From: an uncultured Clostridia bacterium
GTDB lineage: Bacteria; Bacillota; Clostridia; Lachnospirales; Lachnospiraceae
Assembly: GCA_946403295.1 (NCBI GenBank)
Contig: CAMIZL010000020.1
Coordinates: 1 to 38,689, forward strand
Length of the DNA stretch: 38,689 nucleotides
Direction of reading: 5' to 3'
The translations under genes and the position numbers were made by a program. Below the pieces are notes generated by a model that saw nothing but the letters and a program-made list of their open reading frames with translations, had not been told where the DNA came from and made no database searches. Shown here piece after piece: positions 1 through 7,545 of this stretch (the first letter of the stretch is position 1; each line of letters opens with the position of its first letter).

Positions 1-1007
1 CGCTCAACATCGATCTTCTCGCAGATAAGGCTTGTCTGTCTGTGGTTCTCCATAACCGCAAGTGCATCGTCAACGGCATCGGCAGCAACCGTGAAGCTGA
101 TATCCTTTGTGCCGTCACGTCCGATGGACTGAAGTATAACATCAACGTTTATGTTATGATTTGCGAGGTGGTTGAACAGCTTAAATGCCACACCGGGCTG
201 ATCCTGAAGACCGATAACCGCAATTCTCGCAACGTTTTTATCGCAAGCAACACCGCTTACAAGCATTTTTTCCATTTTTGTATCCTCCTTGACAACTGTG
301 CCTTCGTTATTATTCAAGCTTGATCTTACTACGAGTTCCACACCGTATTTCTTTGCCATTTCGACCGAACGGTTATGGAGCACGCCCGCACCGAGACTGG
401 CAAGCTCAAGCATCTCGTCATATGAGATCTCATTAAGTTTCTTTGCATTCTTAACGATCCTGGGATCGGCGGTATATACGCCGTCAACGTCTGTGAAGAT
501 CTCGCATTTGTCAGCCTTGAGCGCTGCCGCAAGGGCAACTGCTGTCGTATCGGAGCCGCCGCGTCCGAGTGTTGTGACATTGTCTGCCTTGTCAACGCCC
601 TGGAAACCTGTAACGATAACGATCTTTCTTGCCTCAAGCTCTGCTCTTATCCTGTCGGCATCGATGCTTGTGAGGCGGGCATTCGTATATGCCTGTGTGG
701 TATGCATCGCAACCTGGAATGCATTTAAGGAAACTGCCGCCACTCCCTTTGCCGCCATGGCCATGGCCATAAGCGAAACCGAGATCTGTTCTCCGACGCT
801 CACGAGCATGTCAAGCTCTCTCTTGGGAGGGTTGGGGTTGATATCTTTAGCCTTGGCTATAAGTTCATCCGTTGATTTGCCCATGGCCGAAAGAACTACG
901 ACCACATCATGGCCTGCCTTGTAGTCGGCGATGCACCTGTCGGCCACATTGTTGATCCTCTGCTTGTCTCCTACGGAGGTGCCTCCGAATTTCTTAACTA
1001 TCAGCAT
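1..1007 (-). CDS. lysC: aspartate kinase (3' end outside the window)
   Basis: Phosphorylates aspartate, the first step towards lysine, threonine and methionine; cytoplasmic. The visible 335 residues begin with the nucleotide-binding KFGGTSV motif (residues 6-12), carry GRGGSDTT and FTDVDGVYTADPR in the amino-acid kinase domain, then enter the ACT regulatory region (VIGLQDQPGVAF). Family members run to about 400 residues, so roughly the last 65, most of the second ACT domain, lie beyond base 1. ATG at 1007 is chosen because AAAGGAG precedes it; an in-frame ATG at 1028 would overlap that site. It is last in a minus-strand run after hom and the homoserine kinase candidate. The 138-base gap before it shows no lysine riboswitch that I can recognise. 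Feedback control by lysine and/or threonine through the ACT domains is expected from the family. Confidence 0.95.
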   Translation of the reverse strand, partial: MLIVKKFGGTSVGDKQRINNVADRCIADYKAGHDVVVVLSAMGKSTDELIAKAKDINPNPPKRELDMLVSVGEQISVSLMAMAMAAKGVAAVSLNAFQVAMHTTQAYTNARLTSIDADRIRAELEARKIVIVTGFQGVDKADNVTTLGRGGSDTTAVALAAALKADKCEIFTDVDGVYTADPRIVKNAKKLNEISYDEMLELASLGAGVLHNRSVEMAKKYGVELVVRSSLNNNEGTVVKEDTKMEKMLVSGVACDKNVARIAVIGLQDQPGVAFKLFNHLANHNINVDVILQSIGRDGTKDISFTVAADAVDDALAVMENHRQTSLICEKIDVE

Positions 1008-1145
1008 TTTATGCTGTTCTCCTTTCATGAATCCGCTCATTTCTCTGCACACGCGTATCCCGGCCGGCATACGCTCACACAGCAACGCGGTATTCCAATT
1101 ATTCTTCAAAAGTAAAAGCTTCGCGCTCCGTTTTCGCCGTAACGC

Positions 1146-2360
1146 TTATTTGGTATCAGTCGCAAACAGCCTGTCAATCAACTTGTAACCCTCAGGCACG
1201 AAGAGACCTGCAGCTTTCGCAGTCTTTTCGTTATATGCGTCCGCGCCTTTTACGGCCGAAGTACTGTCGTAGATCATAAACGGTACGGGATCCGACGTGT
1301 GCGTCCTGCACCAAATGGGTGTGGGATGATCGGGAAGGATCATCATGCGGTAGGGCTCGCCCCACGCGTCCATCTCATCCTTAATTACTTTTATAACACG
1401 GCTGTCAAGATTCTCGATCGCTTTGATCTTGCGCTCGATGCTTCCCTGGTGGCCCATCTCGTCGGGCGCCTCAACATGGACGTACGAGAAATCGTAGCCT
1501 TCCTTAAGGAGTCTGACCGCAGCCTGCGCCTTGCCTTCATAGTTGGTCTCGAGTGTGCCGTCCGCGCCCGGAACGATCTCGACATGCATGCCGGTTCCGA
1601 TCGCGATCCCCTTTAAAAGGTCGACCGCCGAGATCATCGCGCCCTTCTTGCCTGTCTTCTCCTCAAAGGAGATGAGAGCGGGCTTTGTGCCGGCGCCCCA
1701 GAACCACATGCTGTTGGCCTTGTGGAGGCCTTTCTTCGCGCGTTCAACGTTTATGGGATGGTTATTCAGTACCTCAAAGCTCTTTTCCATCATCTCACGG
1801 AGCGAATCCTCGCCCGGAAGATATTCGCCGATCACCCTGCCGGGTATGTCATGGGGCTGCGCAAGATCGACTACCTTGCCGCCTTCCCAGATCAGACAAT
1901 GTCTGTAGCTCGTTCCGGTATAGAGCGAGAACGGAGCTTTAACTATGCCCGCCTCGATGAGTGCTTTGACGAGAACGTCCGCCTCTTCGGTCGTGATCTC
2001 GCTTGAGCTGTGATCGATGATCGTGCGCTTCCCGTATGGGATCCCCTCTTCTTCCGTGAGGGTCACGAGATTACATCTGATGGCGATATCGCCGTCTTTC
2101 ATGGGAACTCCGATACTGAGCGCCTCAAGCGGCGATCTTCCGGAGTAATACTTCTTCGGGTAATAACCGAGCACCGCAAGGTTGGCGGTGTCGCTTCCGG
2201 GCTTCATGCCTTCGGGGATGTTTGCGGAGAGCCCAAGCTCCGACACTTTCGCGAGCTCATCCATCGTGGGGGTTACCGCTACTTCAAGCGGCGTAGCACC
2301 TTTAAGTTCCTCAAGCGGCTCATCGGCCATTCCGTCTCCCAGAACTATAACATATTTCAT
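1146..2360 (-). CDS. phosphoglycerate mutase-fold enzyme, probable homoserine kinase (ThrB2 type)
   Basis: 404 residues of the alkaline-phosphatase superfamily, archaeal-type cofactor-independent phosphoglycerate mutase branch. Visible motifs are the metal site VLGDGMAD (7-13), GSDTANLAVLGY with candidate nucleophile Ser56, and later VEAPDEMGH, LPDHPTP and HTSDPVPF. Start ATG 2360 follows AGGAGGTAGGAC. Annotation pipelines usually call it ApgM. It sits between hom and lysC, and no GHMP-type thrB is seen here. I recall a family model (TIGR02535) naming this branch a proposed homoserine kinase on the same context. The inferred reaction is ATP-dependent phosphorylation of homoserine to O-phosphohomoserine for threonine synthesis. 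A glycolytic mutase is the alternative, so the family is sure and the substrate is not. Confidence 0.85.
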   Translation of the reverse strand: MKYVIVLGDGMADEPLEELKGATPLEVAVTPTMDELAKVSELGLSANIPEGMKPGSDTANLAVLGYYPKKYYSGRSPLEALSIGVPMKDGDIAIRCNLVTLTEEEGIPYGKRTIIDHSSSEITTEEADVLVKALIEAGIVKAPFSLYTGTSYRHCLIWEGGKVVDLAQPHDIPGRVIGEYLPGEDSLREMMEKSFEVLNNHPINVERAKKGLHKANSMWFWGAGTKPALISFEEKTGKKGAMISAVDLLKGIAIGTGMHVEIVPGADGTLETNYEGKAQAAVRLLKEGYDFSYVHVEAPDEMGHQGSIERKIKAIENLDSRVIKVIKDEMDAWGEPYRMMILPDHPTPIWCRTHTSDPVPFMIYDSTSAVKGADAYNEKTAKAAGLFVPEGYKLIDRLFATDTK

Positions 2361-2529
2361 GTCCTACCTCCTGAAAAAATCCCTGTCCGTAGCCGGGATC
2401 ACGTCCCGTCACTGACCGGGTGAAAAGTAATGCAGATGCGAGCGGCGGGTAGATTCCTCTCTCATCCGATGAAAACCCGCAGATCTCTCTCATGCGGGCA
2501 GCAACATGTAAGCCCCTAACATATATGCG
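2361..2529 (-). promoter_or_regulatory. structured spacer between hom and the homoserine kinase candidate
   Basis: This 169-base spacer contains a hairpin CCCGCA/TGCGGG followed on the minus strand by TTTT (2498 to 2472). Nearer the downstream gene two short stems are mutually exclusive: CGGGA/TCCCG (2408 to 2394) and ATCCC/GGGAT (2399 to 2379). The second is followed by TTTTTT immediately before the AGGAGG site. The stems are only 5-6 bp, so attenuation is only a possibility. No leader peptide or known riboswitch was recognised. Confidence 0.35.
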
Positions 2530-3744
2530 TTATTCTGTAAAATCCACGCGGATCCTGCTGATAATGTTCAACCCGGATACAGCCTTTTCATAGACGCCTT
2601 CCGTCATAACGCCTGTAAGGAATGCGAATTCTCCCTCAAGGGGTGCCACTTCCTTGATCTCCTTAAAGGCCTTGCGAGCTGCCTGCTCGTCCGCGGCGGC
2701 AACCCTGACGAGGGATGCGCTCTCGTAAAGTTCAAAGGGGATCACCTTGGCGGGTTCCTCCGTCCACGCGGGAACCTGCTTTGTCTCGGAGAGCCCGGCT
2801 ACACATCGAGCGGCATCCGCCATATCGGCAACCACAGCACTCGCTGTAGGGAGCTTGCCTGCTCCGCTTCCGTAGAACATGATGTCACCGACTGCGTTAC
2901 CTCGCACGAGCGATGCGTTCTTGACACCCTTGACTCCGAAAAGCTCGTTGTCTTCTCTTACAAGGAAAGGAGCGACCATTGCGGAAATCATGTCATTCTC
3001 ACGCTTTATCACGCTGAGTAGCTTTACGCCCGCATGCAACTTTCTGGCATATTTAAAGTCAGCCATTGTCACGGAGCTGATACCCTCGGTATGAACGTTT
3101 TCGCAGCTGACAGCTTTTCCTTCAAGAATGGAAGCCAGGATAGCGGTCTTTCTCATAGCGTCGTGACCCTCAACGTCGGCCGTCGGATCTGCCTCGGCGT
3201 AGCCCTTCTGCTGTGCCTCGGAAAGAGCCTCATTAAAACCTGCGCCTGACTCGCTCATGCGGGTGAGGATGTAGTTCGTCGTACCGTTGAGGATACTCTT
3301 CATATGTACAATGTCGTCGCCGTGAAGCGCCGTCATGATGGGTCTGATGAGCGGGATCCCGCCACCGACACTTGCCTCAAAGAGGTAGCGGCAACCGTGC
3401 TCCTGCGCGATCTTCATAAGCTCGCTGCCACGTGTCGCAACAAGCTCCTTGTTGGAGGTGCAGACTGACTTGCCTGCCTCGAGAGCAGCCTTAGTGAACT
3501 TATAGGCAGCTCCGACGCCACCCATGACCTCGGCAACGACCTTGACCTCAGGGTCGTTTATAATGTCTGCCACGTCATGCGTGAGCACGCTCTCGACAGG
3601 GTCTCCGGGGAAATCGCGAAGATCAAGCACGTGAGCGACTTCAAGACTGACGCCTGCCTTCCTTTTGATGATCTCCTTATTGGAATTCAACACCTCGTAA
3701 ACTCCGGAACCAACCGTTCCGTATCCAAGAATCGCTACCTTCAT
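2530..3744 (-). CDS. hom: homoserine dehydrogenase with C-terminal ACT domain
   Basis: Reduces aspartate semialdehyde to homoserine with NAD(P)H, the branch point to threonine and methionine. The 404 residues open with the Rossmann glycine motif GYGTVGSG (7-14). The middle has the catalytic domain features SNKELVA, GTTNYIL and EADPTADVEGHDA. The last 70 or so residues form the ACT domain that usually gives threonine feedback. Length is in the normal range. ATG 3744 follows AAAGGACAATAT. It lies 90 bases after the UPF0735 ACT protein gene and 169 bases before the homoserine kinase candidate, all on the minus strand. Confidence 0.96.
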   Translation of the reverse strand: MKVAILGYGTVGSGVYEVLNSNKEIIKRKAGVSLEVAHVLDLRDFPGDPVESVLTHDVADIINDPEVKVVAEVMGGVGAAYKFTKAALEAGKSVCTSNKELVATRGSELMKIAQEHGCRYLFEASVGGGIPLIRPIMTALHGDDIVHMKSILNGTTNYILTRMSESGAGFNEALSEAQQKGYAEADPTADVEGHDAMRKTAILASILEGKAVSCENVHTEGISSVTMADFKYARKLHAGVKLLSVIKRENDMISAMVAPFLVREDNELFGVKGVKNASLVRGNAVGDIMFYGSGAGKLPTASAVVADMADAARCVAGLSETKQVPAWTEEPAKVIPFELYESASLVRVAAADEQAARKAFKEIKEVAPLEGEFAFLTGVMTEGVYEKAVSGLNIISRIRVDFTE

Positions 3745-3834
3745 ATATTGTCCTTTCCGAAATCAAGCTTCTTTCTTACCATATCCTTTAGGATCACGAC
3801 GATCCGCGACACTTTCATTAATGCCGTCACGCCG

Positions 3835-4287
3835 TCACACCTTGTCCTCACGTCCGAGGATCTTCAGCGAACTGACTCCCGACAACCCTGTCATGATCTC
3901 GATGATCTCGTTGACGGGCTTGGTCTCGGGCAGGATCTCCATGCCGATCGTGACCGATGCGATCCCTCCGATCGGGATCGACTGGTGGATGGTCAGGATG
4001 TTCGCGCCGCATCTGGCGATCCGGTTGAGCATCTCCGACAGAAGTCCGGGTCTGTCCTCAAGCTGCAGCATGACGTTGATGGTCTTTCCTCTGTTGTTCT
4101 CATGGAACGGAAAGATATCATCTTTATATTTGTAAAATGAGCTTCTGCTGATGTCGACCATTCTGGTCGCATCAAGAACAGATGTGGCCTTGTCAGACTG
4201 CAACAGTCTCTTGGCTTCGATAACCTTTAAGAGGACCTCCGGAACGGCTGTCTCCCTTACCAGGTAATACTTTTCTTTGTCGTTCAT
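3835..4287 (-). CDS. UPF0735 ACT domain-containing protein (PheB-like)
   Basis: 150 residues. The N-terminal third reads as a helix-turn-helix-like segment (KATSVLDATRMVDISRSSFY, about 35-54). An ACT domain follows, with INVMLQLEDRPGLLSEML and ANILTIHQSIP, ending SSLKILGRED. ACT domains bind amino acids, so this may be a small amino-acid-responsive regulator. Family members commonly precede hom, as here. An upstream in-frame ATG at 4347 would run through the hairpin leader and has no better ribosome site, so ATG 4287 is chosen because MNDKEKYYLVRE matches the family start as I remember it. The GAAAG-type ribosome site is weak. The exact function is unproven. Confidence 0.88.
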   Translation of the reverse strand: MNDKEKYYLVRETAVPEVLLKVIEAKRLLQSDKATSVLDATRMVDISRSSFYKYKDDIFPFHENNRGKTINVMLQLEDRPGLLSEMLNRIARCGANILTIHQSIPIGGIASVTIGMEILPETKPVNEIIEIMTGLSGVSSLKILGREDKV

Positions 4288-4300
4288 AGTTGTCTTTCTT

Positions 4301-4330
4301 TCTCTTTGGAAGCGGACTTCGTACGCTTCC
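4301..4330 (-). repeat. leader hairpin with CCGCTTCCAAAGAGA motif
   Basis: On the plus strand, GGAAGCG (4308-4314) and CGCTTCC (4324-4330) form a 7-bp stem with a 9-base loop. Read on the minus strand, the hairpin is followed by CCAAAGAGA and then the UPF0735 start. The 15-mer TCTCTTTGGAAGCGG at 4301 recurs exactly at 37261 and 37325, next to serA, and a partial copy lies at about 4370. In this leader GGAAGCG could pair with CGCTTCC on either side, so two alternative folds are possible. Confidence 0.6.
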
Positions 4331-4340
4331 GATTCCTTGC

Positions 4341-4370
4341 CCAACACTTAAACGAAGTGTTGGTTTTTTT
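4341..4370 (+). terminator. intrinsic terminator-like hairpin on the plus strand, no gene upstream
   Basis: CCAACACTT (4341-4349), loop AAACG, AAGTGTTGG (4355-4363), then seven T. The shape is that of a plus-strand terminator, yet no plus-strand gene precedes it. On the minus strand it lies inside the leader of the UPF0735 gene with no T run behind it. It may end an antisense transcript or be part of the leader fold. Confidence 0.55.
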
Positions 4371-4429
4371 CTTTGGAAGCGGGGTTGTGTGTTTCCCATA
4401 CAGATACAGATGTCCGTGATGCGTGGAAT

Positions 4430-4458
4430 ATGGTAACACAGGATTTTAGATAAATCAA
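4430..4458 (-). promoter_or_regulatory. predicted promoter for the UPF0735-hom cluster
   Basis: On the minus strand TTGATT (4458-4453), a 17-base spacer, then TACCAT (4435-4430). Four of six bases match in each box. It implies a leader of about 135 bases holding the hairpins at 4301-4370. Confidence 0.4.
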
Positions 4459-4490
4459 GATGAAATTTGCACAAAATCATACAAATTTAC

Positions 4491-4620
4491 ATAATCGAGT
4501 AGGCTGACTCCTACTCGATGCGACGGGACATCTCGCGTACAAGTCCGCTCGATGTCCGTTCACTCAGCCGTCTGTTCACAAACAAGCTTGCAACAGACGG
4601 CCTTCGCTTATCGCACAAAA
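4491..4620. repeat. 130-bp structured dispersed repeat, copy 1
   Basis: Identical base for base to 17850-17979. It carries three successive hairpins on the plus strand: ATCGAGTAGG/CCTACTCGAT (10 bp, 6-base loop), GGACATC/GATGTCC (7 bp) and GCCGTCTGTT/AACAGACGGC (10 bp, 15-base loop). No terminal inverted repeats or coding capacity are visible. On the minus strand it begins TTTTGTGCGATAAGCG, just after the terminator hairpin of the CdaR gene. It may be a non-autonomous mobile element or a structured RNA. The region 4288-4704 is otherwise leader, promoter and terminator. Confidence 0.9.
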
Positions 4621-4646
4621 ACAACCTCCGATCCGGACATCGGAGG
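4613..4646 (-). terminator. terminator of the CdaR-type regulator gene
   Basis: CCTCCGAT/ATCGGAGG forms a perfect 8-bp stem with a 6-base loop (4646 to 4625). On the minus strand it is followed by TTGTTTTTGTG, whose later bases already belong to the 130-bp repeat. Confidence 0.7.
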
Positions 4647-4704
4647 CCGGTGCGGTTCTGAACCCGTCCGTGGAGTGCAGCCCGTAAGAATATCAGAAGA
4701 CAGA

Positions 4705-5799
4705 TCAATAGTCCATTGTCTCCATATATTTCATGTATTTTACGACCATAAGTGCCATCTTGAACGTGATCGCATCGTCGAACACTCTCAGGTCAAGGTT
4801 GGTAAGTTTTTGGATCTTATCAAGCCTGTATACAAGCGTATTTCTGTGAATGAAGAGCTGACGGGATGTTTCCGAAACATTCAGGTTGTTCTCGAAAAAT
4901 TTGTTTATGGTCTGCAACGTTTCCTCATCAAAATCGTCGGGCGATTTTCCGCCAAAGATCTCATGAATGAACATTCTGCACATCTGAACGGGCAACTGAT
5001 AGATGAGTCGTCCGAGTCCGAGCTTATTGTAAGCAACGATATTGCGTTCACTGTAGAAGATCTTGCCGATATCAAGTGCCATCTTGGCTTCTTTGTACGA
5101 TCTCGAAATGTCCTTGAGTTCTTCCACAATGGTACCGAAAGCCACATGAACCTTCGACATGGCCTCGGTATTGAGCATGTCGAGAATTACTTTTCCGGCC
5201 TTCTCGAGATCTTCATAGCTCTCATACGAACGAACCTCACGGATGAGAATAATGTCTTTTTCATCAACTTCCGTGATGAAATCCTTGCCGCGTGTTGCGG
5301 CATAAAGGGATCTGACGATCTCGAGTGCCGCCGCGTCCTTCTCGACGCTTGTCTCGATGACAAATGCCACTCTTCTGCACTCCGTTTCGATCCTCAGCTT
5401 CTTTGCCTTACTGTATATGTCTACGAGAAGCATGTTGTCCATAAGAAGCGAACGAATGAAATTGTCCTTATCATACTTCTCTCTGTGAGCGATCATAAGA
5501 TTCTCGATCTGGAACGCGCTCATGCGCCCGATCTTTTCGCTGTCAGCGCCGTATGTTGACAAAACATAAGCTATTTGGTGATCCTCATACAATTTTGACA
5601 ACGTATGGTCTCCGATCACCTTGTGATCTTCATCACCGTCAACAAATTTCACGATCTCATCTTTGATACTTTTTTCAGCGGCCTGAGGTTTAAATGTACC
5701 GGCAATCTTATGTCCGTCTGCTTCATAAAGGCAGAATTCATTGCCCGCGATATCCTTCACGCCGTTTATCGTATTCTGCAAAACCTGATTTGAGATCAT
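4705..5799 (-). CDS. CdaR/PucR-family transcriptional regulator
   Basis: 364 residues in the layout of sugar-diacid (CdaR) regulators. An N-terminal sensor segment starts ISNQVLQNTINGVKDIAG, a middle GGDEF-like/PucR region carries VHVAFGTIVEELKDISRSYKEA, and a C-terminal helix-turn-helix (about 305-355) holds NVSETSRQLFIHRNTLVYRL. That last block is the hallmark of the HTH_30 PucR family. ATG 5799 follows GAGGAG. The family usually activates carbohydrate-acid or purine catabolism, but no such target is adjacent. Its divergent neighbour is an ASKHA protein, so the ligand is unknown. It has its own promoter and terminator. Confidence 0.88.
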   Translation of the reverse strand: MISNQVLQNTINGVKDIAGNEFCLYEADGHKIAGTFKPQAAEKSIKDEIVKFVDGDEDHKVIGDHTLSKLYEDHQIAYVLSTYGADSEKIGRMSAFQIENLMIAHREKYDKDNFIRSLLMDNMLLVDIYSKAKKLRIETECRRVAFVIETSVEKDAAALEIVRSLYAATRGKDFITEVDEKDIILIREVRSYESYEDLEKAGKVILDMLNTEAMSKVHVAFGTIVEELKDISRSYKEAKMALDIGKIFYSERNIVAYNKLGLGRLIYQLPVQMCRMFIHEIFGGKSPDDFDEETLQTINKFFENNLNVSETSRQLFIHRNTLVYRLDKIQKLTNLDLRVFDDAITFKMALMVVKYMKYMETMDY

Positions 5800-5855
5800 G
5801 TCGCGCTCCTCTCGTGTTGAATAATGATCATTGCCGATATGGAAACTACAGCGCT

Positions 5856-5884
5856 ATGATAGCAAACATAAGATGCTTTGTAAA
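5856..5884 (-). promoter_or_regulatory. promoter of the CdaR-type regulator gene
   Basis: On the minus strand TTTACA (5884-5879), a 17-base spacer, then TATCAT (5861-5856), about 57 bases before the start codon. The spacing is ideal and each box matches in five of six positions. Confidence 0.65.
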
Positions 5885-5961
5885 GAACGCCCTTTTCTTA
5901 TACGTACAAATAAAGTATATTGTATCTGTATAAATCCATGAAAGAAGATCGGGACAAAAGA

Positions 5962-7536
5962 ATGCGGATCACAGTTACGGGCACAGGCGAAAAGAGCATC
6001 AAAACGCTCCTTGAAGAAAGAGGCGTTTCTCTTTATGCGCCCTGCTCGGGTCGCGGGACATGCGGCCGATGCGCCGTGATCGTCGAAACAGACAACTGTC
6101 CTCCCTCCGACAGGGATATCGAAAGGTTTTCTAAAGATGAGCTCGGGCAGGGATTCAGATTGGCCTGTCGCGCTTTCCCGAAAGGGGATGTTACGGTTCG
6201 GGTTCCTGAAGAAGAGAATCCCGTTATCTGTACCGACTATTCGGACAAAAGCGCCCTTCCGCATACTTCCCGTAACCCGCAGATAAGCGAGCGGGACTTT
6301 GGCATTCTTATCGGCATAGATCTCGGCACCACCACGATCGTTCTGACTTCAAACGAAAGAGCCGGAACGCCCGTTAAAACGCGCGCTTTTCTTAATCCTC
6401 TCTCCCGTTACGGTTCCGACGTTGTTTCGCGACTTGAAGCCGCCGAAAACGGAAAGCTTTTCGAAATGCAGTCCCTGCTGCGCGGCAGGATCGAAGAAGA
6501 ACTTCGACACATGATCGACAGCTCCGTCTCTGCCTCCGATCATCCCGGTCATTCCGGGAGCAACCATTGTCCCGGTGATGTGCGCATCGCGCTTGCCGGA
6601 AACACTACAATGACACACATATTCATAGGATGGGACACTTCCGGTCTCGGAACGTTTCCTTTTAAACCGTACAGTCTTTCGCCCGCCGAAACCTCTCTGT
6701 GCGGTTTTCCCGTTTTTGTTTTTCCCGGCATCAGCGCATTTGTCGGAGGCGATATTGTAGCCGGAATATACGGTCTTGATCTCATAAACGGTAATGTCGG
6801 CGACATGTTGATGGATCTCGGCACAAACGGTGAGATCGTCCTTAAGACGGAAAAAGGCTTGATCGCATCCTCAGCATCGGCGGGTCCCGCCATCGAAGGA
6901 GCGCATCTTTCCTGCGGAACGGGCTGTGTAGAGGGCGCCGTGACGGGCGTGACCCTTGAGAACCTTAGACCTGTCCTGACCGTCGCCGGTGAAAAGGCAC
7001 CTGTAAGCAAAGGACTTGCCGGTGCTTGCGGAAGCGCGATCCTTGAGCTCGTTGACGAACTCTTGCGAACAGGTATATTAAAGCCGGACGGTTCATTTAT
7101 AAAAAACTATGCCGACGAGGGATTTGCTTTCGGAACCGATCGAAACGGAAGAGTGCTTGCGCTCACCCAGGCAGATGTGCGCGAACTTCAGCTCGCCAAG
7201 GGCGCAGTAAGCACCGCTGCCATGTTGCTCTGCGAAAAAGGCAACGTCGCACCCGAATCCCTTAACATAAGCCTTGCGGGCGGAATGGGCTCGGGGCTTC
7301 GTCCCGAACGCATCAAACGGACCGGGATCATTCCTTCGTGCGATTCGGTACATGCCGTCGGCAACAGCTCTTTGATGGGCCTCATGAAATTTCTTCGGGA
7401 ATCGTCCGGTCCAGAAAACAAAAACACCGCCGTCAAAACCCTTTCGGATCTTGCCGGCAGTGTCACAGTGTACGATCCTGCTCTTGAAAAAGGTTTTCAG
7501 GAGAGGTTCATGGCTTCGCTCAATTTTCTTCAGTAA
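5962..7536 (+). CDS. 2Fe-2S/ASKHA (DUF4445, RACo-like) protein
   Basis: 524 residues. A short ferredoxin-type domain leads, with APCSGRGTCGRCAV (Cys28, Cys34, Cys37) and a fourth cysteine at 69, the usual 2Fe-2S pattern. Residues 117-125 IGIDLGTTT open an ASKHA fold, which continues with LAGNTTMTHIF, MDLGTNGEIVL, ASAGPAIEGA and GGMGSG. This is the architecture of ATP-dependent reductive activators of corrinoid methyltransferases (RACo/RamA). No corrinoid protein or methyltransferase lies nearby, so its partner is unknown. It is shorter than typical RACo proteins, whose linker is longer. ATG 5962 gives the expected ferredoxin N-terminus and has a weak GGGA site; ATG 5938 is possible. It converges on the chemoreceptor gene with a 9-base gap. 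Confidence 0.85.
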   Translation: MRITVTGTGEKSIKTLLEERGVSLYAPCSGRGTCGRCAVIVETDNCPPSDRDIERFSKDELGQGFRLACRAFPKGDVTVRVPEEENPVICTDYSDKSALPHTSRNPQISERDFGILIGIDLGTTTIVLTSNERAGTPVKTRAFLNPLSRYGSDVVSRLEAAENGKLFEMQSLLRGRIEEELRHMIDSSVSASDHPGHSGSNHCPGDVRIALAGNTTMTHIFIGWDTSGLGTFPFKPYSLSPAETSLCGFPVFVFPGISAFVGGDIVAGIYGLDLINGNVGDMLMDLGTNGEIVLKTEKGLIASSASAGPAIEGAHLSCGTGCVEGAVTGVTLENLRPVLTVAGEKAPVSKGLAGACGSAILELVDELLRTGILKPDGSFIKNYADEGFAFGTDRNGRVLALTQADVRELQLAKGAVSTAAMLLCEKGNVAPESLNISLAGGMGSGLRPERIKRTGIIPSCDSVHAVGNSSLMGLMKFLRESSGPENKNTAVKTLSDLAGSVTVYDPALEKGFQERFMASLNFLQ

Positions 7537-7545
7537 ACACTCATA

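Noticed and set aside
1-4287. Lysine riboswitch or T-box before lysC or hom
   Set aside because: The gaps are short, and no T-box AGGGTGG-like motif or lysine aptamer was recognised.
4491-4620. Group II intron, suggested by GTGCG at the minus-strand start and a position behind a terminator
   Set aside because: At 130 bp it has no domain V, no branch-point domain and no reverse transcriptase; GTGCG alone is too short a clue.
4511-4708. 65-codon minus-strand frame across the 130-bp repeat
   Set aside because: It only translates the repeat and a terminator hairpin, and lacks a ribosome site.
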